Shown: positions 33,833 to 43,229, numbered from the stretch's first letter. The stretch is DNA of 64,000 nucleotides from Flavobacterium sp. N2270 (GCF_025947225.1 NZ_CP110005.1:1054001-1118000), one strand, 5' to 3'. Notes: generated from the letters alone by a model not told the origin. Program-made: numbers and translations.

Positions 33833-35224
33833 CTATTCCATCCCATCAATCGTTATTTTCATTTTTCCTGATGTTGAAATAAATGCTATTATAGCATTAT
33901 TTGATAATTCTATTTTTTCGAATTCAAAATCGTTTAAAGATCCATTTACAAATATTCCTTTATTAGGAGAGTAATTGTTTAAATAAGGCAGCATGTTTTG
34001 TTTAGCTTCCTCAAGGTTTTCTTGGATTGAATACCTGCAACTTTCTCTTATTTTGTTTAAAATTGTTCCTTGAGCTAACCAATTTGCAGACTTTAATAAA
34101 ACGCTTTTTGTATTTAAAACATAATCTAAATCATCAAAATATATTTCTTTCGTAACAGAATTATAATTTGGATATCCAGATAAATAAATAGTTCCATTTA
34201 TTGAACCTAGCAAATCTAATGCAATGATTAGCTTGCTTTCTTTTTGCCAAATTTCTACCTTCTCAACAGTAACATTCCTACTGCCCGAGGAGAAAGTAAC
34301 ACCTTTAAAATTTTTAGTAATTACTTCTGAAGCATTTTTATAAGTAGAAACTGCCGCAATTGATGCATTTACCTTGTCTGGCATACTTGAAACAGGTTTT
34401 AAAATAATGTTTTCTTTAATGAAATTGTTTTTTGGTTCTTGGCCTACCATAGTTTGCATAATGCATTTTAACCCCATTTGCATAGTAATTTTATTATCTT
34501 TTAAAATGGCTGCAGTATCATATAACTCTATTGGTTGTAGTTTGAACCAAGTTTCATAAGTATTATTTGCTAAAAATGGTTTACTTAAAACATTAAGTGC
34601 ATCAAGAACAATTGGTTTAAAATCACAGGTTGCATCTATTGCACTATCAATTTCATTAGCTATTTTTGTTTTAAAGATTGAAATTGTAGGATTAATTAAA
34701 TATGTAATTGGAATTTCCTTTCCGGAAACGATAATACTTGGACTTTCACTCCATTCTAATTTTTCAATGGTAGAATTAGTGGTTAGTTTCCAATTTGTTA
34801 AATGAGTTTTACTTTTTAAAGTTATAACTCCGTTTAAATAAATGTCTTTTGTGTCGTTTAAGCCAAGAAAATCAGTTCCATATTTTACTGTAGCTACTAT
34901 TTTTAAAGGAATTTTAGAATATATAAATCCGTATTTTTCTTCTAATTGAATATCATCCGTTTTCCAAATTTTCATTTTAGTGTTATCACTTTCAAAGCTA
35001 TCATCTTCATATATTAACCCTTTTAAATTTTTGTTCAATTGTTTTTGAATGTCTTGCATAGTGATTTCAATTGGCATTGCAATAAAGGAAGTTTTGTTTT
35101 TATAAACCATTGAAGAGCTTTCTGTAGGTGTAGGTTTAAGTGCTTCAATTTTTTTTGTTGTACTGCAAGAAATAAAGAAACTTAATAACAGAAAAATAAG
35201 TAAAAAGTGAGTTATTGTTTTCAT
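33833..35224 (-). CDS. DUF4403 family lipoprotein
   Basis: A 463-residue lipoprotein: hydrophobic signal then FFISC with Cys20, followed by STTKK. The body consists of two similar strand-rich halves with the pattern SFIAMPIEITMQDIQKQLNKNL near 48-69, characteristic of DUF4403, a Bacteroidetes/Proteobacteria family distantly like BPI or lipid-transfer tubes (an inference from fold similarity, not tested). It is alone on the minus strand and ends two bases from the stop of the convergent CAMC gene. It is probably anchored in the envelope. Confidence 0.8.
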   Translation of the reverse strand: MKTITHFLLIFLLLSFFISCSTTKKIEALKPTPTESSSMVYKNKTSFIAMPIEITMQDIQKQLNKNLKGLIYEDDSFESDNTKMKIWKTDDIQLEEKYGFIYSKIPLKIVATVKYGTDFLGLNDTKDIYLNGVITLKSKTHLTNWKLTTNSTIEKLEWSESPSIIVSGKEIPITYLINPTISIFKTKIANEIDSAIDATCDFKPIVLDALNVLSKPFLANNTYETWFKLQPIELYDTAAILKDNKITMQMGLKCIMQTMVGQEPKNNFIKENIILKPVSSMPDKVNASIAAVSTYKNASEVITKNFKGVTFSSGSRNVTVEKVEIWQKESKLIIALDLLGSINGTIYLSGYPNYNSVTKEIYFDDLDYVLNTKSVLLKSANWLAQGTILNKIRESCRYSIQENLEEAKQNMLPYLNNYSPNKGIFVNGSLNDFEFEKIELSNNAIIAFISTSGKMKITIDGME

Positions 35225-35327
35225 GGATGAAAAATATTTGATTGTAAAATTAAAATTTTAATTGTTTCCTGTAACAAAATGGACACTTTTTGGTCTTATA
35301 ATTGAATTCATTTATAAAAAAGATATA

Positions 35328-36650
35328 ATGAACATAAAAAAAACAATATTTTTTCTCTTAATGGTAGGTTTTCAGCTATCAGCTCAAGAAAAAAAATGGA
35401 CACTTGAAGAATGTGTGGATTATGCTATTGAAAATAATATTTCCATTAAGCAATCTGAACTAGATTTAAAGACTTCAGATGTTGAAAAAATGGAAGCTAT
35501 TGGTCGTTTTTTACCTACTTTAAGTGCGAATGCTACTTATAGTGTAAATACCGGAGCAAGTATAAACCCTGTAACAAATCAGTTTCAAAATCAAACTTTT
35601 AAATCTTTTTCAGCAGCAGCTAATTCAGGAGTTACTATATTTAATGGTTTAGCTAATTGGAAAACTTTACAACGAACTAAATTAAATAAAATAGCAAATA
35701 CTTATCGGTTAGATAAGATGAAAGATGATATTGCTCTTTCTGTTGCTAATTCATACTTACAAATTTTATTTAACAAGGAACAATTAAAAGTTTTAATAAG
35801 TCAAAATTCAATTACTAAAGAAAATTTGATTAGAACTCAACAATTAATTGATGCTGGTTCACTTCCGGCTGGAGATATTTATGAACTTCAAGCAACAGAT
35901 GCAACTCAGCAACAGCAAATTATTAATACAGAAAACACACTTTTAATTTCCAAAATTGGTTTGTGTCAAATGCTCTTAATTAATGATTATTCAACTTTTG
36001 ATGTTTCTGACGAAGTTATTGATTTGCCTTTAAACGACCTAAGCAATGAAACTCAACAAACTATTTTGGCAAAAGCTAAAGAATCTGTAAATGATATAAA
36101 AATTGCGATTTCAAATGTTGACATTGCTAAAAAGGATGTTTCTATTTCTAGATCTTCTTATTTACCAACACTTTCTGGATTTGTAGGTTATAATACTCGT
36201 TGGTCAGAAAGTACACCTTTTAATTTTGCCGATCAATTGTCATTATTTGACGGTACTGCTGTTGGTTTACAATTAAATGTACCTATTCTTAATGGCTTTG
36301 CAACAAGAGGAAGAGTTCAAAGAGCAAAAATTAACGAAGAGCGTTCAAATTACCTTTTACAACAAGCAGAATTAGACTTAGAAACGAAAGTTTATCAGGC
36401 TTATAACGATGTAATTAATGCTAAAAAAAGTTATGAAGCTGCACAAAAAACTTTAGAGGCACGTAGTCAGGCTTTTAGTTTTTCTAAAGAAAGATATGAA
36501 GTAGGGTTGTTAAATTCATTTGATTTTTCTCAATCATCTATCGCTTTAGATAATGCGCAATCAGAATTATTGCGTGCAAAATATGATTACATTTTTAGAA
36601 CAAAAATATTAGAATTTTATTTCGGAATACCATTAATTGAAAAACAATAA
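35328..36650 (+). CDS. TolC family outer-membrane efflux protein
   Basis: TolC-type trimeric outer-membrane channel. From ATG 35328 it is 440 residues with a signal peptide ending near FQLSAQ; the upstream in-frame TTG at 35262 would put 22 odd residues before the signal and is rejected. Typical features are WTLEECVDYAIENNISIKQSELDLK near the start and the repeat half later (ESVNDIKIAISNVDIAKKDVSISRSSYLPTLSGF), the long coiled helices LETKVYQAYNDVINAKKSYEAAQ, and RYEVGLLNSFDFSQS near the end. It is followed three bases later by an adaptor gene, but no inner-membrane pump gene follows. Confidence 0.93.
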   Translation: MNIKKTIFFLLMVGFQLSAQEKKWTLEECVDYAIENNISIKQSELDLKTSDVEKMEAIGRFLPTLSANATYSVNTGASINPVTNQFQNQTFKSFSAAANSGVTIFNGLANWKTLQRTKLNKIANTYRLDKMKDDIALSVANSYLQILFNKEQLKVLISQNSITKENLIRTQQLIDAGSLPAGDIYELQATDATQQQQIINTENTLLISKIGLCQMLLINDYSTFDVSDEVIDLPLNDLSNETQQTILAKAKESVNDIKIAISNVDIAKKDVSISRSSYLPTLSGFVGYNTRWSESTPFNFADQLSLFDGTAVGLQLNVPILNGFATRGRVQRAKINEERSNYLLQQAELDLETKVYQAYNDVINAKKSYEAAQKTLEARSQAFSFSKERYEVGLLNSFDFSQSSIALDNAQSELLRAKYDYIFRTKILEFYFGIPLIEKQ

Positions 36651-36653
36651 ATT

Positions 36654-37955
36654 ATGACAAAGAAGTCAATATTCATTACAGTTGGATCAGTAGTTGCTTT
36701 TATAGCTGTGTTACTAGTTTTAAAAAACACAGGAGTGATTGGGAATAATGAAGATGTTAAAATTGTAGAAATTGCAAAAGTCAATGAAATGACAATTGTA
36801 GAAACGGTTTCGGCTACAGGTAAAATACAACCTGAGGTTGAAATTAAAATATCTTCTGAAGTTTCAGGTGAAATTATAGATTTACCTATTAAAGAAGGAC
36901 AACAAGTTAAAAAAGGAGATTTATTAGTTAAAATAAATCCAGATATTTATGTTTCAGGTGTAAATAGAACTGCTGCATCGGTATCTAATACAAAAGCAGG
37001 TTTAAGTCAAGCGGAAGCACAAGTAAAAGAAGCAAAAGCTAATTACGACAGAAACAAAGCATTATTTAATAAAGGTGTTATTTCTAAGTCAGAATGGGAT
37101 AGAATTGTCTCAGCTTATGAAGTAGCTGTAGCCTCAAAGCAATCGGCTTATTATAATGTTCAAAGTGCTTCGGCAACTTTAACAGAAGCGAAAGATAATT
37201 TAGGACGTACAACTATTTATGCTCCTGCAGATGGAACTATTTCGTTACTTTCGGTAGAGCTAGGTGAAAGAGTTTTAGGAACTCAGCAAATGGCAGGAAC
37301 TGAAATTCTTCGAGTGGCTAATTTAAACCACATGGAAGTTGAAGTAGATGTAAATGAAAACGATATTGTTAAAGTAACAGTTGGAGATTCTGCAAATATT
37401 GAAGTAGATGCATATTTGAAAAAAGAATTTAAAGGAATTGTAACTAGTATCTCTAACTCAGCAAGTTCTACATTAACGGCTGATCAGGTTACTAATTTTA
37501 AAGTTAAAGTTAGAATTTTAAAAGATTCTTACATGGATTTAATCGAAGGAAAACCAGATACCTATTCTCCATTTAGACCAGGAATGACTGCAACTGTAGA
37601 TATTATTACCAATAGAAAAACTAAAGTTATTGGTGCGCCAATAAGTGCTGTTGTAATTAAAGACGATACTACATCTGTTAAAAAAGATATTATCGCCGAA
37701 TTAGATAAAGAAGCTCAAGAGAAAAACGGAACTTATAAATCTGATCAAAAATTTGAGTGTGTTTTTGTTAAAAATGGAGATAAAGCTCAAATTAGAGTAG
37801 TGAAAACAGGTATTCAAGACGATACCAATATTGAAATTATTTCTGGATTGAAAAAAGGAGACGAAATTATAACCGGACCTTATACTATGGTTTCAAAAGA
37901 TTTAAATTCTAATGATAAAATTAAGCTCGAAGATAAATCGGCCAAGAAAGAATAA
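36654..37955 (+). CDS. Periplasmic adaptor (HlyD/MacA-type membrane fusion protein)
   Basis: A 433-residue membrane fusion protein that would link an inner-membrane pump to TolC. It has an N-terminal membrane anchor at about 7-25, a biotinyl-lipoyl-like strand set (ATGKIQPEVEIKISSEVSGEI and KEGQQVKKGDLLVKINP), a coiled-coil hairpin (about 105-180, KAGLSQAEAQVKEAKANYDRNKALF), then TIYAPADGTISLLSVELGERV and beta-barrel domains. The layout matches MacA-like adaptors that work with ABC exporters. A terminator follows at once, so its pump must be encoded elsewhere. Confidence 0.92.
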   Translation: MTKKSIFITVGSVVAFIAVLLVLKNTGVIGNNEDVKIVEIAKVNEMTIVETVSATGKIQPEVEIKISSEVSGEIIDLPIKEGQQVKKGDLLVKINPDIYVSGVNRTAASVSNTKAGLSQAEAQVKEAKANYDRNKALFNKGVISKSEWDRIVSAYEVAVASKQSAYYNVQSASATLTEAKDNLGRTTIYAPADGTISLLSVELGERVLGTQQMAGTEILRVANLNHMEVEVDVNENDIVKVTVGDSANIEVDAYLKKEFKGIVTSISNSASSTLTADQVTNFKVKVRILKDSYMDLIEGKPDTYSPFRPGMTATVDIITNRKTKVIGAPISAVVIKDDTTSVKKDIIAELDKEAQEKNGTYKSDQKFECVFVKNGDKAQIRVVKTGIQDDTNIEIISGLKKGDEIITGPYTMVSKDLNSNDKIKLEDKSAKKE

Positions 37956-37978
37956 ATTTTTCTTGTAATTAATATAAG

Positions 37979-38008
37979 AAAGAGGCGTGTTTTTTACGCC
38001 TCTTTTTT
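37979..38008 (+). terminator. Terminator of the tolC-adaptor operon
   Basis: Stem AAAGAGGCGT (37979-37988), loop GTTTTTT, ACGCCTCTTT (37996-38005), then TTT. It separates the efflux genes from tsaB. Confidence 0.9.
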
Positions 38009-38033
38009 ATTGAAATACTAAATCTAAACTTTG

Positions 38034-38041
38034 TATTTTTG
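38034..38041 (+). promoter_or_regulatory. Probable -7 box of tsaB
   Basis: TATTTTTG matches TAnnTTTG, 19 bases before the tsaB ATG at 38061. Confidence 0.5.
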
Positions 38042-38060
38042 CATTATAATTATTTATAGA

Positions 38061-38720
38061 ATGAGTTTTATATTAAGTATTGAAACGGCAACAAAAAACT
38101 GTTCAGTTGCATTGTCAAATGAAGGGAAAACTGTTGCTTTAAAAGAAGTTGCAGATCAAAATTTTTCTCATGCAGAAAGGTTACATGTTTTTATTGAAGA
38201 AATTTTAAAAGAAAATAATATTACTTATAAAGATTTATCGGCAATTGCAATAAGCAAAGGTCCAGGTTCTTATACAGGTTTAAGAATTGGCGTTTCTTCT
38301 GCAAAAGGGTTGTGCTATGCTTTAAATATACCTTTAATTTCTATTGATACTTTGACATCGTTGGCAAAACAAATAAAAATTGAAGAAGGTATAATTATTC
38401 CGATGATTGATGCGAGAAGAATGGAGGTTTATGCTGCTTTTTTTAATTCTAACTTTGAAATGATTAAAGAAGTTAAAGCTTTAGTTATTGATGAAAATTC
38501 ATTTTCGGATATTAATGCTACAATTCATTTAATTGGTGATGGAGCTCAAAAGTTTAAAGCAATTCTAACAGATGATAAATTTAGATTTTATGAAGATGTT
38601 GTTTATCCATCGGCAAATGAAATGAGCTTTTTGGCGTTTGAAAAGTACAAAAAAAGCGACTTTGAGAATGTCGCTTACTTTGAACCTTACTATTTAAAAG
38701 ATTTTGTTTTAAATAAGTAA
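38061..38720 (+). CDS. tsaB: tRNA threonylcarbamoyladenosine biosynthesis protein TsaB
   Basis: TsaB partners TsaD and TsaE in making the universal t6A modification at position 37 of ANN-decoding tRNAs. From ATG 38061 it has 219 residues; the upstream ATG at 38031 lies in the promoter and is rejected. Family motifs are ILSIETATKNCSVAL at the start, GPGSYTGLRIGVSSAKGLCYAL near 72-93, and MIDARRMEVYAAFF near 115-130, an ASKHA-fold protein without its own metal-binding site. It converges on the mscS gene with a gap of two bases. Confidence 0.94.
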   Translation: MSFILSIETATKNCSVALSNEGKTVALKEVADQNFSHAERLHVFIEEILKENNITYKDLSAIAISKGPGSYTGLRIGVSSAKGLCYALNIPLISIDTLTSLAKQIKIEEGIIIPMIDARRMEVYAAFFNSNFEMIKEVKALVIDENSFSDINATIHLIGDGAQKFKAILTDDKFRFYEDVVYPSANEMSFLAFEKYKKSDFENVAYFEPYYLKDFVLNK

Positions 38721-38722
38721 AT

Positions 38723-39541
38723 TTATTTTTTATGAATTTCCACTTGGTGTGGATATGGGATTTCGATATTGGCTTTGTCAAAAGCAATTTTACATTCTTC
38801 CAATATTTCGGCATGAACTTTAAAATAATCTTCCACTTTTGCCCATGGACGAATTGCCATATTAATACTGCTGTCGGCTAATTCTAATACAAAAGTACTA
38901 GCTTCAGGCTCTTTTAAAACATGATTATTTCTGCTCAAAACTTCTTTAATGGTATTTTTTACCAATTGTAAGTCAGAATTGTAATCAACACCAATTACTA
39001 AGTCAACTCTTCTGATTCCTTCTTGCGTATAATTGGTTACAACTCCATTAGATAAAATTCCGTTAGGAATATAAATGGTTTTATTATCTGCAGTAAGTAA
39101 ACGCGTATTAAAAATTTGAATTTCTTTAACAAGCCCAATAACTCCTTGTGTTTCAATAACGTCTTCAACTTTAAAAGGTTTGAATAGGATTATTAAAATT
39201 CCGCCTGCAAAATTTGATAATGAACCTTGTAATGCCAAACCAACGGCTAAACCTGCTGCTCCTAATATTGCAACAAAAGAAGATGTTTCTACTCCTAATT
39301 TTGAAATGAACGTAATAAAAACAAGTATTCTTAATGTCCAAAAAATAAGATTTCCTACAAAGTTTGCTAAGGTTTCCTCAACCTCCCTTTTCTTTAATAC
39401 CTTTTTTACTAATTTAGTTAAGATGCTTGTAATCCATAATCCTATAAACAAGATTGCTAATGCAACTATAATTTTTGGTGAATACTCTAGTACTACTTTT
39501 TTTAATAAATCGATGTAGTTTTCAACTTCTTTCTCTGTCAT
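38723..39541 (-). CDS. Small-conductance mechanosensitive channel (MscS family)
   Basis: MscS-type channels open under membrane tension to release solutes. The 272-residue product has three helices (about 19-40, 62-82, 88-108); the third, pore-lining one is AAGLAVGLALQGSLSNFAGGILIILFKPF with the Gly/Ala packing pattern. The beta domain follows with the VEDVIETQGVIGLVKEIQIFNTRL sequence and the C-terminal cage (WAKVEDYFKVHAEILEECKIAF). The length is near that of E. coli MscS. A TACCTTTG promoter box lies upstream. Confidence 0.94.
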   Translation of the reverse strand: MTEKEVENYIDLLKKVVLEYSPKIIVALAILFIGLWITSILTKLVKKVLKKREVEETLANFVGNLIFWTLRILVFITFISKLGVETSSFVAILGAAGLAVGLALQGSLSNFAGGILIILFKPFKVEDVIETQGVIGLVKEIQIFNTRLLTADNKTIYIPNGILSNGVVTNYTQEGIRRVDLVIGVDYNSDLQLVKNTIKEVLSRNNHVLKEPEASTFVLELADSSINMAIRPWAKVEDYFKVHAEILEECKIAFDKANIEIPYPHQVEIHKK

Positions 39542-39567
39542 TTTTGTTTTTTTTATATTTTATTGTG

Positions 39568-39575
39568 CAAAGGTA
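39568..39575 (-). promoter_or_regulatory. Probable -7 box of mscS
   Basis: Read on the minus strand, TACCTTTG matches TAnnTTTG, 26 bases upstream of the mscS ATG. Confidence 0.5.
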
Positions 39576-39646
39576 ATTTTTCAAACATTTATATAAAACA
39601 AAACATCCTATAAATAGAATGTTTCGTGTGTTTATGTGTTTTGATA

Positions 39647-39847
39647 TTATTCTATTTCAAATGTAATTTTTAGATTTACCCTAAACTCTGCTACTTCATT
39701 GTCTTTAATAGACGCGCTTTGATCTTGAACATATACTGAACGAATGTTTTTTAATGATTTAGATGCATGTTTAACTGCCTTTTTAGTTGCGTCTTCCCAG
39801 CTTTTTTCTGAACTTGATAATACCTCAATAACTTTTAAAATTGCCAT
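39647..39847 (-). CDS. Dodecin family flavin-binding protein
   Basis: A 66-residue protein that fits dodecin: MAILKVIEVLSSSEKSWEDATKKAV at the start, a helix, then SVYVQDQSASIKDNEVAEFRVNLKITFEI, the three-stranded sheet. Dodecins form hollow dodecamers that bind flavins or CoA and store them. The usual aromatic residue at the flavin site (Trp in the GSSSxSWEDA motif region) is present as SWEDA at 16-20. It is a single gene between mscS and the phosphate transporter. Confidence 0.9.
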   Translation of the reverse strand: MAILKVIEVLSSSEKSWEDATKKAVKHASKSLKNIRSVYVQDQSASIKDNEVAEFRVNLKITFEIE

Positions 39848-39997
39848 TATATTTGTTTTTTAATGATTTATATTGTTTTAAATATACAAATTAATAAAGA
39901 TTTTTGCAACTTCTTTTTTTTAAATAAATAACGTTAGCTTAACATTAGATATAATAAGTTAGAGGAATTTTGCATAAAAATAATTATATACAATTAG

Positions 39998-42244
39998 ATG
40001 GAACAAATTTATGTGATAATGCTTGTTGCTCTTGCAATTTTAGCATCAATTGACTTAATGGTTGGAGTTGCAAACGATGCTGTGAATTTCTTAAACTCTG
40101 GAATAGGATCTAAAGCTGTTTCTTTTAAAACCTTAATGGTTGTTGCAAGTATTGGTATTGCATTGGGAGCACTTTTTTCAAGTGGAATGATGGAAATTGC
40201 GCGTAGTGGAATTTTTACACCTTCAATGTTTACTTTTAATGATGTAATGATTATTTTTCTTGCAGTAATGGTTACTGACGTACTATTACTAGACTTGTTT
40301 AATTCTTTAGGTCTTCCTACTTCAACAACAGTGTCTATAGTTTTCTCTTTGTTAGGAGGAGCTATGTGTTTAGGAGCTTATAAGCTTTTGGTAGATTCTT
40401 CTGCTACAGGTAGTATTTTGCAATATATCAATCAAAAGAAAGCAACTGAGATTGTCACAAGTATTCTATTGTCTGTATTGCTTTCTTTTTCAATTGGAGC
40501 ATTTGTTCAGTATATTTCAAGGATATTATTCTCTTTTGAATATGAGAAAAAAGTAAAGTATTTTGGGGCTATTTTTGGAGGTATTGGTATAACTGCAATT
40601 TCCTTTTTTATTCTTTTTAAAGGACTTAAAAGTTCAACTTTATTGTCTTCTGATGTAAAAGCATATATGGGTGCACATCAATTGTTGATTATTGGTGTAA
40701 GTTTTATTTTTTGGACTATTCTTTCACAGGTTTTAATTTCATTAAAAGTTAACATATTTAGAATAATCATTGTAATAGGAACTTTTGCACTTGCATTAGC
40801 TTTTGCAGGTAATGATTTAGTAAATTTTATAGGTGTACCAATTGCTGCATTGCAGTCATATGAAATTTATGTGGCAAACGGTAGTGATTCTTCTATGTTA
40901 ATGGGAGCTTTGGCTTCTTCAGAATTAAAAGCTAATTTTTGGCTATTACTTTTTGGTGGAGCTATTATGGTTTATACTATTTGGACTTCAAAAAAAGCAA
41001 AAGACGTTATCGCAACAGGTGTAGATTTGTCTAGACAAAGTGAAGGAACGGAAAAGTTTGATGCCAATAATTTATCAAGAGTTGTTGTTAGGGGAGTTAT
41101 GTATGTAGGTCAAATGATTAATTATGTTTTACCACAAACTATTCAAATTAAAATTGATAAAAGATTTGAAAAACCTGAATTAAAATCAAAAAAATCTGAT
41201 CAAGCAGCATTTGATATGGTTCGTGCTTCTGTTAATTTAATGGTAGCAAGTATTCTTATAGCAATAGGAACTTCAATGAAATTACCACTTTCTACAACAT
41301 ATGTTACTTTTATGGTTGCAATGGGTACTTCATTTGCTGATAGAGCTTGGGATAGAGAGAGTGCAGTATTTAGAGTTGCGGGAGTAATTAATGTAATTGG
41401 AGGTTGGTTTGTAACAGCTCTAGCTGCTTTTTTAACAGCTGGGATTGTGACCTTATTTTTACAGTTTGGTGGTGTATTTGCATTTTTTGCATTAATGATT
41501 ACAGTGGCAATTTTAATGTATAGAAGTTCAAGAAATCATATTAAAAAGACGAAAGAAAAAGAAGAGGAAACTTTATTGAACAAAGAAGACATTGTAACAA
41601 TTAATGAAGTTATTCATGAAAGTTCTGATCAAATTGCAAGTTTAATTAATAAATCAAACAAGATTTATAGCGGAGTAATTAGTGGTTTAAGTTTACAGGA
41701 CTTATTAATCTTAAAAGAAAATAAAAAAGCGATTAAGAAGCTTGAAAAACAAGTAGATGATCTTAAGAATAACGTTTATTATTTTATTAAAAATCTTGAT
41801 GAAACTTCAGTTGAGGGAAGTAAGTTTTATATTTTAATTTTAGGTTATTTACAAGACATTTCACAATCGATGAGTTTTATTGCTCAGAACGGATATTCGC
41901 ATGTAAATAATAATCATAAACAACTAAAGTTTAATCAAACAAGAGATTTAAAAAGTATTGAATTAAATGTTTTAGAGTTATTTAATAACATCGTTGTTGT
42001 TTTTAATACTAAAGATTTTAAAAATATAGATACAATTTTAGCAGAGAAAGATGTTACCTTGGATAAAATTTCTGATTTAATTCAAAAACAAATAACAAGA
42101 ATTAGAACAACTGAAAATAGTCCTAAAAATAGTAAATTGTATTTTGCTTTACTTTTAGAGACTAACGATTTAATTAAGGCAACAATGAGTTTGCTAGAGT
42201 TGTTTAAAGAGTTTAATCAATATGCTGCTAATAAGGTGAAGTAG
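39998..42244 (+). CDS. PiT-family inorganic phosphate transporter with C-terminal PhoU-like helical region
   Basis: A 748-residue PiT-type phosphate permease. The two family repeats are visible: GVANDAVNFLNSGIGSKAVSFKTL near 23-46 with LPTSTTVSIVFSLLGGAM, and AFAGNDLVNFIGVPIAALQS near 266 with LPLSTTYVTFMVAMGTSFADRAW. About eleven or twelve helices end near 505. The last 220 residues (about 525-748) are soluble and almost entirely helical, with coiled-coil heptads (IKKLEKQVDDLKNNVYYFIKNLDE), resembling a PhoU-like domain. No separate PhoU gene follows, which suggests that the regulator is fused on. Counter-ion and direction are not evident from sequence. Confidence 0.9.
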   Translation: MEQIYVIMLVALAILASIDLMVGVANDAVNFLNSGIGSKAVSFKTLMVVASIGIALGALFSSGMMEIARSGIFTPSMFTFNDVMIIFLAVMVTDVLLLDLFNSLGLPTSTTVSIVFSLLGGAMCLGAYKLLVDSSATGSILQYINQKKATEIVTSILLSVLLSFSIGAFVQYISRILFSFEYEKKVKYFGAIFGGIGITAISFFILFKGLKSSTLLSSDVKAYMGAHQLLIIGVSFIFWTILSQVLISLKVNIFRIIIVIGTFALALAFAGNDLVNFIGVPIAALQSYEIYVANGSDSSMLMGALASSELKANFWLLLFGGAIMVYTIWTSKKAKDVIATGVDLSRQSEGTEKFDANNLSRVVVRGVMYVGQMINYVLPQTIQIKIDKRFEKPELKSKKSDQAAFDMVRASVNLMVASILIAIGTSMKLPLSTTYVTFMVAMGTSFADRAWDRESAVFRVAGVINVIGGWFVTALAAFLTAGIVTLFLQFGGVFAFFALMITVAILMYRSSRNHIKKTKEKEEETLLNKEDIVTINEVIHESSDQIASLINKSNKIYSGVISGLSLQDLLILKENKKAIKKLEKQVDDLKNNVYYFIKNLDETSVEGSKFYILILGYLQDISQSMSFIAQNGYSHVNNNHKQLKFNQTRDLKSIELNVLELFNNIVVVFNTKDFKNIDTILAEKDVTLDKISDLIQKQITRIRTTENSPKNSKLYFALLLETNDLIKATMSLLELFKEFNQYAANKVK

Positions 42245-42259
42245 TTGTAATATAAATGA

Positions 42260-42290
42260 AAAAAAGGGAACCAAATCGGATCCCTTTTTT
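42260..42290. terminator. Bidirectional terminator between the phosphate transporter and nfu
   Basis: Stem AAAAAAGGGA (42260-42269) and TCCCTTTTTT (42281-42290) with an eleven-base loop. The A-run and T-run make it usable on both strands, fitting two genes that converge here. Confidence 0.85.
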
Positions 42291-42309
42291 ATTCATTATA
42301 AAAAAATAT

Positions 42310-43209
42310 TTAAGCGTTTATTGCTTCAACTTTTATTTCAGGGTCTTTAAGCATGTCTTTTAACATGTTTTCAATTCCGTTTTTTAAAGTAAATGTAGAA
42401 GATGGGCATCCGCTACATGCACCTTGTAAAATTACTTTTACTCTTTTTTCTTCTGGATCAAATGAATCAAACATAATATTTCCTCCGTCACTTTGAACGG
42501 CTGGTTTAATGTATTCCTCAAGTATATTGATTATTTGCTGAGAAGTAACGTCTAATTTGTCAAAATAATCTTCTTGTTGCTTTTTGTGATTCTCAGTTTT
42601 AACAATCAATGATTCATCTACAACAATATTGCCATTTTCAATAAATTCTTTAATGAAAGTTCTAACTTCTAAAGTAACATCGTCCCAATTTGCAATTTCA
42701 AATTTTGTAATCGAAATGTAATTTTCATCAATAAAAATTTCTTTTACAAATGGAAACTTAAATAATTCTTTTGCTAATGGAGAAGCGACGGTGTCATCAA
42801 TGTTTTTACATTCTACCATTGTTTTTGTTAATAATTTATTACTAACAAATTTTAAAACAGCAGGGTTTGGTGTGTTTTCGGCGTAAATGGATACTGGTAT
42901 TTTTTTAGTAGAGTTCTCTTCAATTTTAATAATAACTCCTCCAGAACTTATGAAATTTTCAATTTGCTCAGCAACTTCTTCTTGTACGTCCTTCCATTCT
43001 ACAATAGAAAAACGTTCTATAGCTATAAAGTTCCCTGATATATAGACTGTTTTAACAAACGGTAAATAGAATAACTGCTGAGCCAAAGGGGAGTTTTTTG
43101 TTTCATCTATGTTTTTAAACTCAAAACTTTGATTCTTAACTATGAATTCTTCTAATTCAAACTTAATAATTAGCGGATTGCTAGTTTCTTTTATTGTAAT
43201 CTTGTGCAT
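42310..43209 (-). CDS. NifU-like iron-sulfur scaffold (Nfu) with two N-terminal Nfu_N domains
   Basis: Nfu proteins assemble or carry [4Fe-4S] clusters for delivery to target enzymes. This 299-residue product has two tandem Nfu_N-type domains: about 8-95 (NPLIIKFELEEF, NIDETKNSPLAQQLFYLPFVKTVYISGNFIAIER) and about 110-200 (NPAVLKFVSNKLL, NIDDTVASPLAKELFKFPFVKEIFIDENYISITK). The C-terminal NifU domain (about 220-299) holds the cluster site in GACSGCPSS near 267-270. The repeat of the N-terminal domain is unusual compared with the single copy of most Nfu proteins, but seems general in Flavobacteria by recollection. Confidence 0.92.
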   Translation of the reverse strand: MHKITIKETSNPLIIKFELEEFIVKNQSFEFKNIDETKNSPLAQQLFYLPFVKTVYISGNFIAIERFSIVEWKDVQEEVAEQIENFISSGGVIIKIEENSTKKIPVSIYAENTPNPAVLKFVSNKLLTKTMVECKNIDDTVASPLAKELFKFPFVKEIFIDENYISITKFEIANWDDVTLEVRTFIKEFIENGNIVVDESLIVKTENHKKQQEDYFDKLDVTSQQIINILEEYIKPAVQSDGGNIMFDSFDPEEKRVKVILQGACSGCPSSTFTLKNGIENMLKDMLKDPEIKVEAINA

Positions 43210-43221
43210 TATCTTTTTTTA

Positions 43222-43229
43222 CAAAGGTA
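43222..43229 (-). promoter_or_regulatory. Probable -7 box of nfu
   Basis: TACCTTTG on the minus strand, 12 bases upstream of the ATG, identical to the mscS box. Confidence 0.5.

Noticed and set aside
34374-34559. 61-residue frame opposite the DUF4403 gene
   Set aside because: It is an antisense shadow with no start context or features.
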